A stretch of 64,000 nucleotides of DNA from Byssothecium circinans (taxonomy: Eukaryota > Ascomycota > Dothideomycetes > Pleosporales > Massarinaceae). The position numbers and the translations under genes are program-made. The stretch spans positions 1,499,059 to 1,563,058 of the forward strand of contig ML976982.1 in NCBI GenBank assembly GCA_010015675.1. The letters run 5' to 3'. Shown here in pieces: positions 12,111 to 26,695 of this stretch (position 1 is its first letter; every line of letters starts with the position of its first letter). Below the pieces are notes generated by a model. That model saw only the letters and a program-made list of their open reading frames with translations. It had not been told where the DNA came from and searched no databases.

Positions 12111-13145
12111 ATGTTGCTCCGCCCAAACTACGGCTCGACCGAGTTCGCCAGCGAATACAATGTCCAACCACCCACTCGACGACTTACCAAGGAAGAAAAC
12201 CGATGCAATGTCTGCCTGCGCGAATTTGGAGTCGTTGACGATGCAGATTATCTAGCACCTTGCCTCGCGCTTCGACTGCCATGTAAACACTACATCGGCC
12301 ATAAATGCTTCATGCAGATGGAGTACCATGGGCTAAAAATGCGATGTAATGTTTGTGGACATGGCCTTGAAAAAAAGGTCACCACGGCCAGTGAGGAAGG
12401 CAAGCGGATGACCATAACCCGTGAGCCCAGAACCACAGAGCGCAGACTGCATTTTCCGCCCGCTGGAGTCCCCCGAAGGGAACCAGTTCCTACGACGGGC
12501 ATGCCACTCATCTTCGTCTTCCCTATTTTCCTTGTTAGACAGTTCCGCAAACTGCTCGACCGTATTGGCGACGCCCTTGTTACGTGGCCCTCACTTCGCT
12601 ACTTCCGCCACCCCATCCTCCTGTCCGGCCTCCACCACTCCATCGCCGCCATGGATGCTACCCATGCATGGCTCCGCTTCGTCGCCACGCCTCCCACACT
12701 CCGCTTCCAGCACTTCCTCCGCATCAGCTTAAGGCATAACCACAAGGCACAGATAGCCTGGATACAAGCTGTAGTTTCCATGACCCTTCTCCTGACGTCT
12801 CCGACGTGTGGTCCGGAAGATCGCAAAAACTTCATAGTCGCTAGCGGTCTCGCTAGCTTCTATTTCTGTTCCTTATTGCTGATGAAATTCTGGACATCGA
12901 AAGTTGGGACGAGATTCTGGACACCGGAAGTGAAGAAGGGGTGGATCGAGGCGCTGGTTATAAGTCTGAGCTTTTGGAGCCTGTATGGGTTGTTTCTGTC
13001 GACGGTCTTTTACTCGGCGTCCGGTTGGCTGACGAGGGGCATTATGGCGCCTCTTTTATTGGTCAATCTTGGCATTCAATTGAATGCGGTCTGGCGGGAC
13101 ACTAAGGGTGGAAGGGTAAGGGTACTCGGATATTACGAGTGGTGA
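12111..13145 (+). CDS. RING-like zinc-finger membrane protein 2
   Basis: 344 residues, no intron. Same architecture as its neighbours. Zinc ligands C32-x2-C35, C58-x-H60, C66, C79-x2-C82. The expected fifth ligand is G63 (LPCKHYIGHKC), as in the two paralogues. A basic linker (residues about 88-125) leads to hydrophobic segments at about 129-140 (MPLIFVFPIFLV), 215-235 (IAWIQAVVSMTLLL), 244-260 (ASGLASFYFCSLLLM) and two or three more to the end. The predicted location is an internal membrane with the finger in the cytosol (inference). Its promoter region carries the 13-bp minisatellite. A ubiquitin-ligase role is plausible but unproven. Confidence 0.8.
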   Translation: MLLRPNYGSTEFASEYNVQPPTRRLTKEENRCNVCLREFGVVDDADYLAPCLALRLPCKHYIGHKCFMQMEYHGLKMRCNVCGHGLEKKVTTASEEGKRMTITREPRTTERRLHFPPAGVPRREPVPTTGMPLIFVFPIFLVRQFRKLLDRIGDALVTWPSLRYFRHPILLSGLHHSIAAMDATHAWLRFVATPPTLRFQHFLRISLRHNHKAQIAWIQAVVSMTLLLTSPTCGPEDRKNFIVASGLASFYFCSLLLMKFWTSKVGTRFWTPEVKKGWIEALVISLSFWSLYGLFLSTVFYSASGWLTRGIMAPLLLVNLGIQLNAVWRDTKGGRVRVLGYYEW

Positions 13146-13940
13146 TTCGTTGGTGAAATAGATGGTTGCAGTGTTCATGCAGACTTTGATTTTGCTTGAC
13201 ACGCGACTACTACGATTACTTTGGATGGCATGATTTGCATTCTTAGTATATAGCAAGACCCTCACATTTGAAGTGAGGGCGTTTAGGTAGTATATTGTAA
13301 GATTCTCATATTAAAGGTGAGCGCATTCAAGTTTCAGTTATGTTTAGATTGTTGTTGTAGGTCAGTTTTTAAATTATATTTATATCGTTATTATAGATTG
13401 ACTTCTAGCGCTAAACGTTGCGGGATGAAATACTGCATACTTACTCCGTGCATTCGATGGCGTTCTTATTTTAGTGTAGAAATAGGTTTAGAAATATAGA
13501 TAATTAAGCAGGTCTCATAAATCCGCTTTATCTTATAGTAATTTTGCTTTATAACTACTTGTTTTTAACAGAGGATCGTGCGTACGTGGTATTCCTAACG
13601 TAATAACTTAGGATAGTGGGAATGGATACCCCCTATCTACATATCCAAGGCCTTTTGGTCTGTTTCTGTCGTAATGATATCACTAATAATTTACAAAAGG
13701 ATATGAATAACATTGTATTACGTGTACGAACGACGCGCAGCCCGTAAGGTCTATACACAGCGCATAGGCATTGTGCATTAATAAGGTCGCACTCTTTGAG
13801 ACTATATAATTGGCTTCCCCTTATGCTCACATTTATTATACACAAACCATCAAACACACAACAACTCTTCTGAGAACAACTCAAACACAGCTTTCAGCGC
13901 TTCTGAGAGCAGAAGCAATACACAGAAACTACTAACAGTC
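13146..13940. other. AT-rich spacer between RING genes 2 and 3
   Basis: No gene seen. About 13300-13620 is notably AT-rich and could be a RIP-degraded repeat. The last 150 bp before 13941 are rich in CAAACACA words, typical of a fungal 5' leader, with a TATATAAT element near 13803 upstream of RING gene 3. Confidence 0.5.
13258..13336. repeat. hairpin and diverged tandem duplication
   Basis: A perfect 7-bp stem (ccctcac/gtgaggg, loop atttgaa) at about 13259-13280 is followed after some 45 bp by a diverged copy of the same block (attctcatattaaaggtgag). Differences are mostly C-to-T and G-to-A, as expected of RIP. It may be part of the 3' flank of RING gene 2 or a relic repeat. Confidence 0.4.
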
Positions 13941-14864
13941 ATGGCCTCTGAAATCCCCTGTATCGGCAACGAGGTGCTTCATAACATACTGCACACCTAC
14001 CCATACGACATCATCCTAGACATGCCCGACGACGAAGTCTGTCCCACTTGCCTGGACAACTACGCCAATGGAAACGCCCCGGACCAGTGCCGCGCTATCA
14101 AGCTCCACGAGTGCGGACACATCGTCGGCGACCGGTGTTTCAACGAATGGGCCGTCCGCCAGACCGAACGGCACTGCGGACGATGCCTAAATTGGAACCA
14201 CGAGCTCAAACAAGTCGATTGGTTGGAATGGGACCTATGTTATGAATTCGCCAAGTCCGAGCATTTTCGGGGATACGCTTCAATCGAAGCGCACATCATA
14301 CACAGGTTGAATATGTCCCTCAAGAGTAATCGTCTTGTCGACAAGATGGTGACCAAATGCTTGCAATTGGAGAAGCAGCGTGAGTACCGAGACGTGCTGG
14401 CTATGCGCTGCACAAAGGAAGTGCACAGGTACTTGAAGTATTCCAGCAGGGTGTTTCTGGGCCTCGATATGATTAAAACTACAACATTAATCTTCTTCGA
14501 TACTGTTGAGGCCCTTATAATCGTTAGACTGTACCTTTACGCAATCCGTTTGGTCATCGAGTGGCTCTCCCCGCATGCATGCTTCTATTACCACCAGCGA
14601 CCTATGGACCTTGCACACCAGTCCATGGTTCTGGGTTTTATAGGCTTTCCAGAAACGGCTTTTAGCATGCCTTTTCGCTTCTGGCAGGCTTCATTATGGC
14701 CTGTGCTGTTTTGGCTCTCTTTTGCTTTTTATGTTGCGAAAGTGATTGTGGATTTAGTGCGGCATGTGCGCATTACTGATCTGCTGTTGGATCTTGCGCT
14801 TGCGCGTAACTTCGATGGCGAGGGTGCTAAGGGGGCCCTGCGACGTAACTATTTCGAGAGATAA
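13941..14864 (+). CDS. RING-like zinc-finger membrane protein 3
   Basis: 307 residues, no intron. Third tandem paralogue. Zinc ligands C34-x2-C37, C58-x-H60, C66, C79-x2-C82, with G63 at the fifth-ligand position (ECGHIVGDRC). From C58 onward these positions are numerically identical to RING protein 2, which supports a common origin by tandem duplication. Hydrophobic segments: about 185-205 (TTTLIFFDTVEALIIVRL), 208-222, and 250-275 (ASLWPVLFWLSFAFYVAKVIV). The middle part is charged and helical. Start chosen at the first ATG after a CA-rich leader. Function inferred only from the finger. Confidence 0.8.
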   Translation: MASEIPCIGNEVLHNILHTYPYDIILDMPDDEVCPTCLDNYANGNAPDQCRAIKLHECGHIVGDRCFNEWAVRQTERHCGRCLNWNHELKQVDWLEWDLCYEFAKSEHFRGYASIEAHIIHRLNMSLKSNRLVDKMVTKCLQLEKQREYRDVLAMRCTKEVHRYLKYSSRVFLGLDMIKTTTLIFFDTVEALIIVRLYLYAIRLVIEWLSPHACFYYHQRPMDLAHQSMVLGFIGFPETAFSMPFRFWQASLWPVLFWLSFAFYVAKVIVDLVRHVRITDLLLDLALARNFDGEGAKGALRRNYFER

Positions 14865-16512
14865 ATCAAGGTTGGACTTCAGTTGTCTCTCGAAATGATT
14901 AAGTTGGTATTTGGAGCTTGATCTTTCCTCCGTATGGCTCGGAGCTGGCCTATCTTGCTTCAAGGTAAGTTCTTCAAACACAGGGCAAGTCAGCGACAAC
15001 GTAAGTTGGCTCTAAGCCAAAGCCCCTTCAATAAATAAATATCAGACAAAAATCCCAATCACTCATAGGTAAACTCAGTGATAATCTTCCGTGAGCCAAA
15101 AAGCTTGAACCACTCAATCACATGCAACGCACGTACATTCCCTTCAAGAACTAAAATACATTTGCTCACATTGTCATACTATATATACCAACTTGCTCGT
15201 AAAACCTTTAACACAAAACAAGCCAAAGAACGCTAGCATGGCCGACTGTGGAAAGGACACCACAAATTCTCCCAGCCGGATATAGTAGCAAACAGTGTAG
15301 CGTTCGAGTCCCACTTCAGTCTAATTAATTTCTACGTTTCTCTATAATATGAAATTTAATTAGTAGTGGTGAGTCGAAAGTCCCCCGCTTCGTTGGGCAA
15401 AGTTCAGAAAACACTTCTAACTCTATTTCCTTGGAAAGGAAGTGGTGGTTAGGGGGGTTTCTGGTCGATGGTGTCGTCGATTCTTTTCGCACTTTTCTTT
15501 TATATTCGTTGACTTCAAAGATTCGTCTAAAACACAATAGGAGAGATGCTCTATCCAGAGACTTTAAATCGTTTAGAAGCGCGAAGAGAATCTTTCAGAG
15601 AAAAATTAGTGCAGTCTTGTGACAATCGACGGGTGTCATTTTCGTGTAACGTTATCAACATCATGATAAATAACCTTAGAATCATTACTAAAGGGACTGA
15701 AGCAAAGTGCTGAGAAAAGAAAAGATAACACAAACCCCACACAATCAGAGCATCGCGCTTCTGAATTATGTATGCATGTGAGCTCCTCCGCAAGTTCTTT
15801 ATAAATACCGTGCACCTGCCCCTCCTAAGTCCAGTTCCACGCATCATCACTGACACGATGCCCAGCATTCCAGCCGCGCAATCGCAATTGCAATCATGCA
15901 CGATCTAGCAGTAGCAAAGAACCCGCAAAATCCCGTGCACTATACAAGGAGAGTAAGGCATCACGATTGGCGGGGACCCATAGTTGCTTATGCGAAAAAG
16001 GGGAGGGGAGCAGGTGTTGACTCTCGAAGCACCGGCTTGCAAGGCTGGGACTTTGATATGGTAAGATATAGTGGACTTCAGACACCTCGTCCTTACTGAT
16101 TACCTTACCTTATCTTACTTCCTCTCCTGTGGTTCGTACACACGCCTCCCTGGGCTCCGACTCATAGCAGTGTAGAGCGGGTGAAGGGCGTGACGTTGGG
16201 ATCAACTATCTGAGGATGCTCCATCGACCGCACTTTGAGGAAATAGACGTTCCTACATGTATCCAAAGCATTACATTACACTCCAACTTCAGCTTCAGAC
16301 ATACGTAGGTAGTCTCCCGTATCGGGCTTCCGTTTCCATCGGTCCTGAATACGACGCTTCCATATGGGCCGAGGAAAGATAGCTAGTCACGTCGGTCTTG
16401 AATCGGGTACTTTTGTTCATGAGTTGCATAGCTACAGGCTCGCACACGAATGAGTCCAGTACCTCCCTGTCGGTTGCCCAGACCTCTTGTGAGGAGACCA
16501 TATCCTCGATAC
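14865..16512. other. gene-free AT-rich region downstream of RING gene 3
   Basis: No gene recognised. About 15300-15700 is AT-rich. A T-loop-like gttcgagtcc at about 15300-15310 sits near the locus but no cloverleaf can be folded around it. The last 200 bp are the 3' flank of the IST3 gene. Confidence 0.5.
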
Positions 16513-17445
16513 TCAATCCCTCTCGCGGCTTGAATCTTCGCGGCGACGGCCATGGTCTTTCTTTCGGGGACTAGACGAACGCTTTGAGCGGGGATTCTTG
16601 TAATCGTCCTCATCTGAGCTATGCCGGCGCTTTTCACGGCTGCGGTCTCGTTTGTCACGATCTCGACGACGGTCGCGCTCGCCGTCTCTTGAACCGTCTC
16701 TTCGCCTTGTCGAACTCTTGTGTCGAACTTCGTCATCCGACTCGCTGCGTGCCTTGATCCGCCTTCTCTCCTTACTCCTATCACGTTCTTTTGACCTGTC
16801 CTGCTTGTGCCGCCTGTCGTGCCTCCGCGATCGCTCCTTCTCCTTGCGCTTGCTCTTCTTATACTTCTTCACCGCGCTGTCTGCCTTCTCCTGCAGCCTC
16901 TTGACCATCGACTCCTTCATGGGATCCTCTTCGTCCAAGTTCTGCAACGCCTTCTCCAGCTCGATCTCTTCAGGCAGCATCGGCCGGTCGTCGTCTGAAT
17001 CGCTCTCGCTCTCCGTTCTTTGCCGCATCCGCCTGCCCCCATCCTCATCCCCCGCAGCCGCATCCGGCTCTCCCATAGTATTATCGCGCATGTCCTCGTC
17101 GTCCCTCGGCTTGTACCGTGCATGATCCACCCTCAATATGCGATCCATGACGGTCGCGCCACCCAAGTTGTCCACGGCCAGGTCGCAACTCCGCTGGTCC
17201 TCGTACTTCAGCCATGCATAACCCCGTGACTTTCCCGTCGCCTTGTCGCGCCCCAGCTTGATCCATACCGGCTCGCCGAACTGTGAGAATATGGTGATGA
17301 TGTCGCCTTCGGAGAGCTCCAAGGGTAGGCCGCCGATGTTGATGAAGGCGGTGTCGCGGTAGTCGGTGTGCCAGGAGCCTTCGGGGGTGATGCCTTCGTC
17401 GAGCTCACGCTTGTTGAGCCGTTGTATCGAGCGAATGGAGTTCAT
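16513..17445 (-). CDS. IST3: IST3/RBMX2 spliceosomal RNA-binding protein
   Basis: 310 residues. Member of the RES complex (Ist3/Snu17 with Bud13 and Pml1), which binds the activated spliceosome and aids nuclear pre-mRNA retention. The first residues MNSIRSIQRLNKREL are the family signature. RRM about residues 32-107: RNP2 AFINIGG at 33-39, RNP1 KSRGYAWL at 72-79, followed by RVDHARYKPR. The C-terminal half is an arginine/serine/glutamate-rich tail (KRDRSREKRRHSSDED type) longer than in yeast, usual for filamentous fungi. The start is the ATG at 17445; a non-ATG upstream extension in frame is not needed. Divergent from the dynein chain gene. Confidence 0.93.
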   Translation of the reverse strand: MNSIRSIQRLNKRELDEGITPEGSWHTDYRDTAFINIGGLPLELSEGDIITIFSQFGEPVWIKLGRDKATGKSRGYAWLKYEDQRSCDLAVDNLGGATVMDRILRVDHARYKPRDDEDMRDNTMGEPDAAAGDEDGGRRMRQRTESESDSDDDRPMLPEEIELEKALQNLDEEDPMKESMVKRLQEKADSAVKKYKKSKRKEKERSRRHDRRHKQDRSKERDRSKERRRIKARSESDDEVRHKSSTRRRDGSRDGERDRRRDRDKRDRSREKRRHSSDEDDYKNPRSKRSSSPRKKDHGRRREDSSRERD

Positions 17446-17726
17446 TGTGGGGTTATCATGGGTGCATAGGTGAGGTAGAGAGGTGAGGTCCACGGTTGTC
17501 GAGGTTCGTCACCAAAAAGTTCTTCTTGGCGCTGATCCCTGCTTAAAGGTTGACGGGAATGCCTCCAGGACAAACACCCGCCTGCTGCATCCAACCCGTG
17601 CGCCGCCTTCTCCGCCTGAGTGCTCCACGAAAGGTATAATATAATCGCCATTTCTGCAGCTTCTTTGTCGCCAGACTCGCCAAATCCCCTACCTCGACGC
17701 CGACGGAACCCCCGAACACCTCCGCA
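17446..17726. promoter_or_regulatory. bidirectional promoter, IST3 / dynein light intermediate chain
   Basis: 281 bp separate two divergent start codons of housekeeping genes, so both promoters must lie here. No TATA box is obvious. Confidence 0.55.
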
Positions 17727-19436
17727 ATGGCCAGCGGCCGGCGCAGTTCCAACTTCCCCACACGGCGGCCGAACAGCAAAGATGAGGACAAGGAGGAGAT
17801 ATGGAAGCCCATGTTGGACAGCATCTCCAGCGGGAAGCGCCTACCGGAGAAGAGCTTGCTGGTTCTAGGTACATGGTGCAAGAAAACGCATAGGGGTAGA
17901 GCTAACTTGGCCCAGGCGGGACCCCAGAGACACAGCGAGAGTTCTTGGAATCGGTATCGACGATACCTTCAAATAATCGAAGACCGCCGGATCGGGGCCG
18001 CAAGCCACCCATTGCGAACCAGTTTGCACTTGGCTACACGTATCAAGACGTCCTTGACACCGATCATGAAGGTACAGCACATCTGCACTATCAGAGAAGA
18101 GAAGCTAATATACCCAGACACACTCGCCCGACTATCACTATACCTCCTCGCAAACCCGTCCCCATCTTTCACCCCGCTAATAAAACCCTACCTAAGCCCG
18201 CGCACCCTCCCGCACACCCTCGTAGTCATCCTGCTCGACTGGAACCACCCCTGGCTGTGGATACGGCAGCTGCGAGATTGGATTCGCGTTTTGCGCTCCC
18301 TCATTCTCTCACTCGACGATGCGTCCAAGGAAGTGCTGGAGGAGAACATCACCACCCTACAAGACAAGGGTCGAAGCATGGGCGGCCCCGATGGCAACAG
18401 CGCTTTGGACAACGTCAAGGTACCGCTGGGGCCTGGGGAATGGGACGAGCCGCTGGGGATACCGCTGTGTGTAGTCTGCCAGAACGCCGATAAAATCGAA
18501 GCCCTGGAAAGAGAACGCGGGTGGAAAGAAGAGGAGTTCGATTTCATCCTGCAATATCTACGAACCATTTTAATGAAGCACGGATCTAGCTTGGTGTACA
18601 CCATGCCCACAGCGCCAGGCTCCCTACAAACTCTAATCCACTCAACACTAGGCATCAAGTCACTGCTCAAGCAGAAGCAGCTAAAGCACAACGTGACGGA
18701 CCGTGACCGCGTGCTCGTCCCGCCGAACTGGGACTCGTGGGCAAAAATCCGCATTTTAAGAGAAGGCTTCGACGTAGAAGGTGTCAGCGAGAAGTGGTCC
18801 GTCGATATTGATCCACCACGACATATGAAGCCCGCGTCCAACGGCCAAGCAACCGTCACCGCCGGCACCGAAGAATCCGCAAACGGCGCGCCAGAACCAA
18901 AGGAACACAAGGAAGGACCCACAGCCACCTCCATCTACGAAGAGACAGTCCGCAACCCCGAATCCGAGTTCAAACTCACCACTCTCCACACAAAACAACC
19001 CAACGGCCTCGAAGTATCTAGTAAAGATTCCCAAGAATTCCTGAAAGATCAAGTCGAAATCCTAGATGACCTGCGACGAGAAGACGAGGCCGAAGCGGCT
19101 ATCAAAGCGGCGCGGAAAGATGTCGACCCCACGTATCGGACGTGGTCGGACGATGTGTCTGGCGTGGTGGAGGAGCATATCGGGCCGGTGCAGTTCAATA
19201 TGGGAGGTATCCAGGTTAATGCCGATGAAATGGTCAAGCGGTTGCAGGTACGTACTCTATCTTCTTTTCTTCCAATTTGTGGGTTTCGTGGATACTGACG
19301 GCTGTAGGACCGTGAAGCTAATAGGAGCACGGAACCGGAAACCCCGTCCACACCGACGCCGTCGGATCCGAATAAGATGGATAATGAGAAGCTTATGTCG
19401 TTTTTCTCGGGGCTTATTAGTAAGACACCGAGGTGA
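17727..19436 (+). CDS. cytoplasmic dynein light intermediate chain
   Basis: About 518 residues from four exons: 17727..17868, 17916..18071, 18118..19247, 19308..19436. Introns have GTACAT, GTACAG and GTACGT donors and CAG/TAG acceptors, and frames join exactly. This subunit links dynein heavy chain to cargo adaptors in retrograde transport, nuclear migration and spindle function. Visible: EIWKPMLDSISSGKRLPEKS, then a P-loop-like but degenerate LLVLGGTPETQREF across the first splice; a Ras-like fold with LVVILLDWNHPWLWIRQLRD; NWDSWAKIRILREGFD; and a conserved C-terminal helix ending MSFFSGLISKTPR. The degenerate P-loop is normal for fungal family members. Identity is secure. Confidence 0.92.
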
Positions 19437-23361
<3,925 letters not shown>

Positions 23362-24041
23362 GGGGAAAATTGCGCCTGAGAGGTGGAAGGTTGATGGACA
23401 CGAAGTTAACAATGACCAAATAGTTAAAGCAAACCTTGACAAGGAAATTGGAACTGTTTATATTTAATCATGATTCGAGCGTCTGGCAATTCTTCAAGTT
23501 GTGTTGCTCCAGTCGCGATCAGTGCAATAAAATCGTGCACTCTGATGTGTATGCCGTAGCAACACATACATATGTGGCCATTTCTCATATGTTACTGCAA
23601 TAGTAGACAAATACCTTCGTCTGTTATTTATGTTTACTTTGTCATTGAAAGGCTTCGTTTGCATTGTTATTCAGAGGCTTTTTCTCGTACTCGCGGAGCG
23701 TAGTAGAAACCACTAAAGTCGGAGTCACATGTAATAAAACTCTCTCCCAGCGAACCAAGAAGGCCTGTCCATCATCTAAGACGCAGATCTATCAGAGAGG
23801 GTGGCAAAGCACGTGACTCCGTCTTCGCCGGGTGGCCGCCGGGCACGAGTATTGCACGTGACCATCACTGGAAGCTGAGCTACAGTCACTAATGCATTTT
23901 TTAATGAGCCACTGCCTATATATCTCTCAGTTCCCACCCTCTAATGCTCAACACCAACAACACTGACGCCACAATCTCACCACAACCTCACTATTATCGC
24001 TCTAGCACTCTTCTAAGTCTAATCTACGGTGTGCTACAACC
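23362..24041. other. intergenic region between katG and 24042 gene
   Basis: 3' flank of katG and promoter of the next gene; no other gene seen. A TATATATCT element at about 23916 and a CAACAAC/CACAACC-rich leader precede the ATG at 24042. Two cacgtgac-type E-box words occur at about 23811 and 23855. Confidence 0.5.
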
Positions 24042-24994
24042 ATGAACTCTGCCGCGAACCAAAAGCGGGACACTATGTAAGTAATCCACTATCATCAACA
24101 TTCTAGCGAGGCGCATCCGAGTTTGTACTGGGTGTGAACTCCCATACCTCTGCTGTCATGCATGCAATCTACAGATCTTTTCTTACAACATATAGCACCA
24201 CGTTCAATTCGATCAATTCCCCTCTTCTCCGCCTCCCCGGCGAGCTGCGAAATATGATTACTGAGTACGCCCTTGGCAATAACGTCATTATGGTCGAGGG
24301 CTTCACCCAGAGACTGGCACCCGACAAAGCTGTTGCTCTCGAATTTCGACTAGTCTCGCCGACATCACGAACGAAAGAGTTTGGCCCCGGAATCGATGAC
24401 AGGAAACAGCTACCCTTCAGTACCGTACAAGGAGAGCCATCGAAGAATGTCAGCTTGCTCTTCAACCTCGGACTCGTCTGTCGGCAAATTAACGCCGAGG
24501 CTACGCTGTTCCCGTACCGGTACAACGTTTTCCACTTCAACACGGTACGAACCTGTGACAGATTTATCGAGAAGCTCTCCACCCGGCAACAGGGAGCAAT
24601 TTCTTCAATCTCCCTTGGAGATACATTCATTGACAGCATCATTTTGGCCATCATGCACAATTCTGCCTTAGAGGGGAAATCTTTCGAAGGCTTAACAAAG
24701 GCAGAAACCATCTCATCGATATGGTCCACCGACGTTCCGTTAATTAACACTGGAATCCGTTGTCTCCTCCCAAACCTTAAACGTGTCTATACCGATCCCG
24801 GGCGACTCGCGGGTTACTTTTTCCCTGGCAACCCTGTTAAGGTGATCAGTCTACTTGTGAGGCTGCTAGAATTGGAGGATAAGAATGGCAGCGGTTTGGA
24901 GCTGATAGTGGAAGATACGCTGTACGGGACAGGAAGCATCGAGGATATCACGGTAGTTGAAATCGTGCCGAGGGCTTCCACTACATTAAGATAA
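24042..24994 (+). CDS. hypothetical protein with LPGELRNMIxEYAL motif
   Basis: About 284 residues from two exons: 24042..24076 and 24175..24994, with a 98-nt intron (GTAAGT donor, CTACAG acceptor). The motif SPLLRLPGELRNMITEYALG near residue 25 is the hallmark of a large F-box-like family of uncharacterised Pezizomycotina proteins. The rest (QRLAPDKAV..., GLVCRQINAEATLFPYRYNVFHF) matches the usual pattern of such proteins, in which a NxETxxLxY block follows. A role as substrate receptor of an SCF-type ligase is sometimes proposed but not shown. The first exon codes only 11 residues; its start is chosen from the strong donor and frame fit. Confidence 0.75.
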
Positions 24995-25446
24995 GAGAGC
25001 CATACAACCGACGTGAGTTGGGGAGGATGTAGCCTTATTTGGCATTGATACCATGTCTCCTAACGCGTATGGGCTTTCGTTTTTTGATATCATGAGCTCT
25101 CAATAAGCCGATAACGGAGCTGGATGTTGGAGGAGAGAGACTTTGGGCGTACTGACAGCAGATGGAAAAGCAGGAATCGCTCAGGATGTTTCCACTAATA
25201 CCTAACTGTTAATATAAATTAAGATGAAACGCACGCTATTACGGCCCCTGTCACACACATCGTCATGCGTCTAAGTTCTCAATTTCTCTCTAAACACAAC
25301 GAGCTCAGCTGCCCCAGTCAAATCTCAAATATTCATAGCCTTTCCCCATCAGTCATACTATCTGCATTCCTGAATCTCTCACATTACTTTTCCTCCCACC
25401 AAACTCATACCCCTCCTCCTGCCTTTGACTCTCAGCCAACGCCCTT
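24995..25446. other. intergenic region, no gene seen
   Basis: Convergent 3' flanks of the genes ending at 24994 and 25447. Short open frames only. Confidence 0.5.
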
Positions 25447-26042
25447 CTAAGCCGACACAATAATCTCCTCCCTCGACGCAATCTCCAGCGTCGTCACCGG
25501 ACTCAACCTCAACTTCCACGAGCAACCGACATAATCTGCATACACAGTAGCGTTGAAGAAATTACACATGTCGGTAACGATGGGCTGGGCGACGCTTAGT
25601 TCCTGGAAATTGCAGCCGCCGCCACGACCGCCAACCTCGGGGGGCAAGACACAAGGCTCGATGATCTGTTCATTGTTAACGACTGCGAAGATAGGATTGA
25701 TGAAGCGGCAGAGAGGTGACGTGCGTTAGAGTACTGCTCGTAGTTGGCGCAGTGGCATGCGAAATCATCGTATGCGCAGCCATCTGCCTTGTTCGCTTCG
25801 ATGGTGCAGTCGTGGAGGCATTCGGGAATTTTGGGGAGCCAGTCCTCGGTAGTCCTGTGCAGATATATTAGCATGTGAAGTCAAGTGGAGAAATTCGGGA
25901 ATGAAACAAGTTGACGCGGAATTACTTACAGGCACTTGTACTTTTTGAACTGGGTTGGGTTGAGTGCAGCAGTGATGTTGTACGTTCGCTGCGCAGAGCC
26001 AAGCGTAGCGGCAGCTAGGAGAGAAAAAACAGTAAGTTTCAT
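25447..26042 (-). CDS. secreted CFEM-domain protein
   Basis: About 160 residues. Exon 1 26042..25930 (signal peptide MKLTVFSLLAAATLGSAQ), exon 2 25854..25721, exon 3 25682..25447. CFEM is a fungal eight-cysteine domain used in haem/iron capture and found in some effectors and surface receptors. Visible cysteines: KCL, PECLHDC, GC, ACHC, then EPC and GGGC, plus later NFF and VGCSW outside the core. The aspartate before the third cysteine pair (DGCAYDDFACHC) is the usual axial haem ligand position. Intron 1 (75 nt, GTAAGT) is firm. Intron 2 (25720..25683, 38 nt, GTCACC donor) is short and weaker but is required to restore the CFEM frame. No clear GPI tail, so it is probably secreted. Confidence 0.78.
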
Positions 26043-26695
26043 GATGAGTTTTGTGAAGGTCTTCTGTGGTTTGGTGTGAAAGTGGTGATGTGATGTGCTG
26101 TGGGGTTGGGCTGGGTCTGCCTTATATCTCCTTCCTCTTCGTAATCAGTGACGCCTTGAACTGCTCAAGCGTCCAGCTGAGCCCCCAAGCGTATCCGATA
26201 ATAACGACTTTCTCTTTATTCCGAGTTTAGTGGTGCATGTGAAGCCCTGATTTTCGATAATACGTTCCGTCTGTCACCCCGCTATACCGGAGTTTTAGCG
26301 CGGAGACCCTGAATTGGCCGTTTAGGGTAGCTATATTATCCGTCCGTATACTGCTGGTTGATTAGTATTGCCTTCATGGTCCGTTATGAGGAGTAAAAGG
26401 GTTCAAGGCACAATGTGGGGATTGGACCATCTAGAACATCCAGGCGAACGGTACGGCTTCGGCCATCGAGGTCACCAGATCGTGCAATTCATCATTCGAG
26501 CAACTTCAAAGGGGAAACCTTCAATGTTTTCAACTTTGTCTCAGACCATCAAAGCATTTGTTATGATAGTACCGAACGAGACTTCGTAGTGCTCTTCACG
26601 AACCGAACCGGTAGTAAAAACCTATCAGGGTAGGATTTGTTGAGAGGTTCATTGTTCAATTTCTAGATATCCCAGTCTTCATAATATAAGGGGAT
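26043..26695. other. intergenic region upstream of CFEM gene
   Basis: Promoter side of the CFEM gene (a TATATC/AAGGCAG element near 26120) and 3' flank of the monooxygenase gene. No gene seen. Confidence 0.5.

Noticed and set aside
15230..15330. tRNA-like B-box (gttcgagtcc)
   Set aside because: No acceptor, D or T stem can be paired around it; at most a chance match or tRNA scrap.
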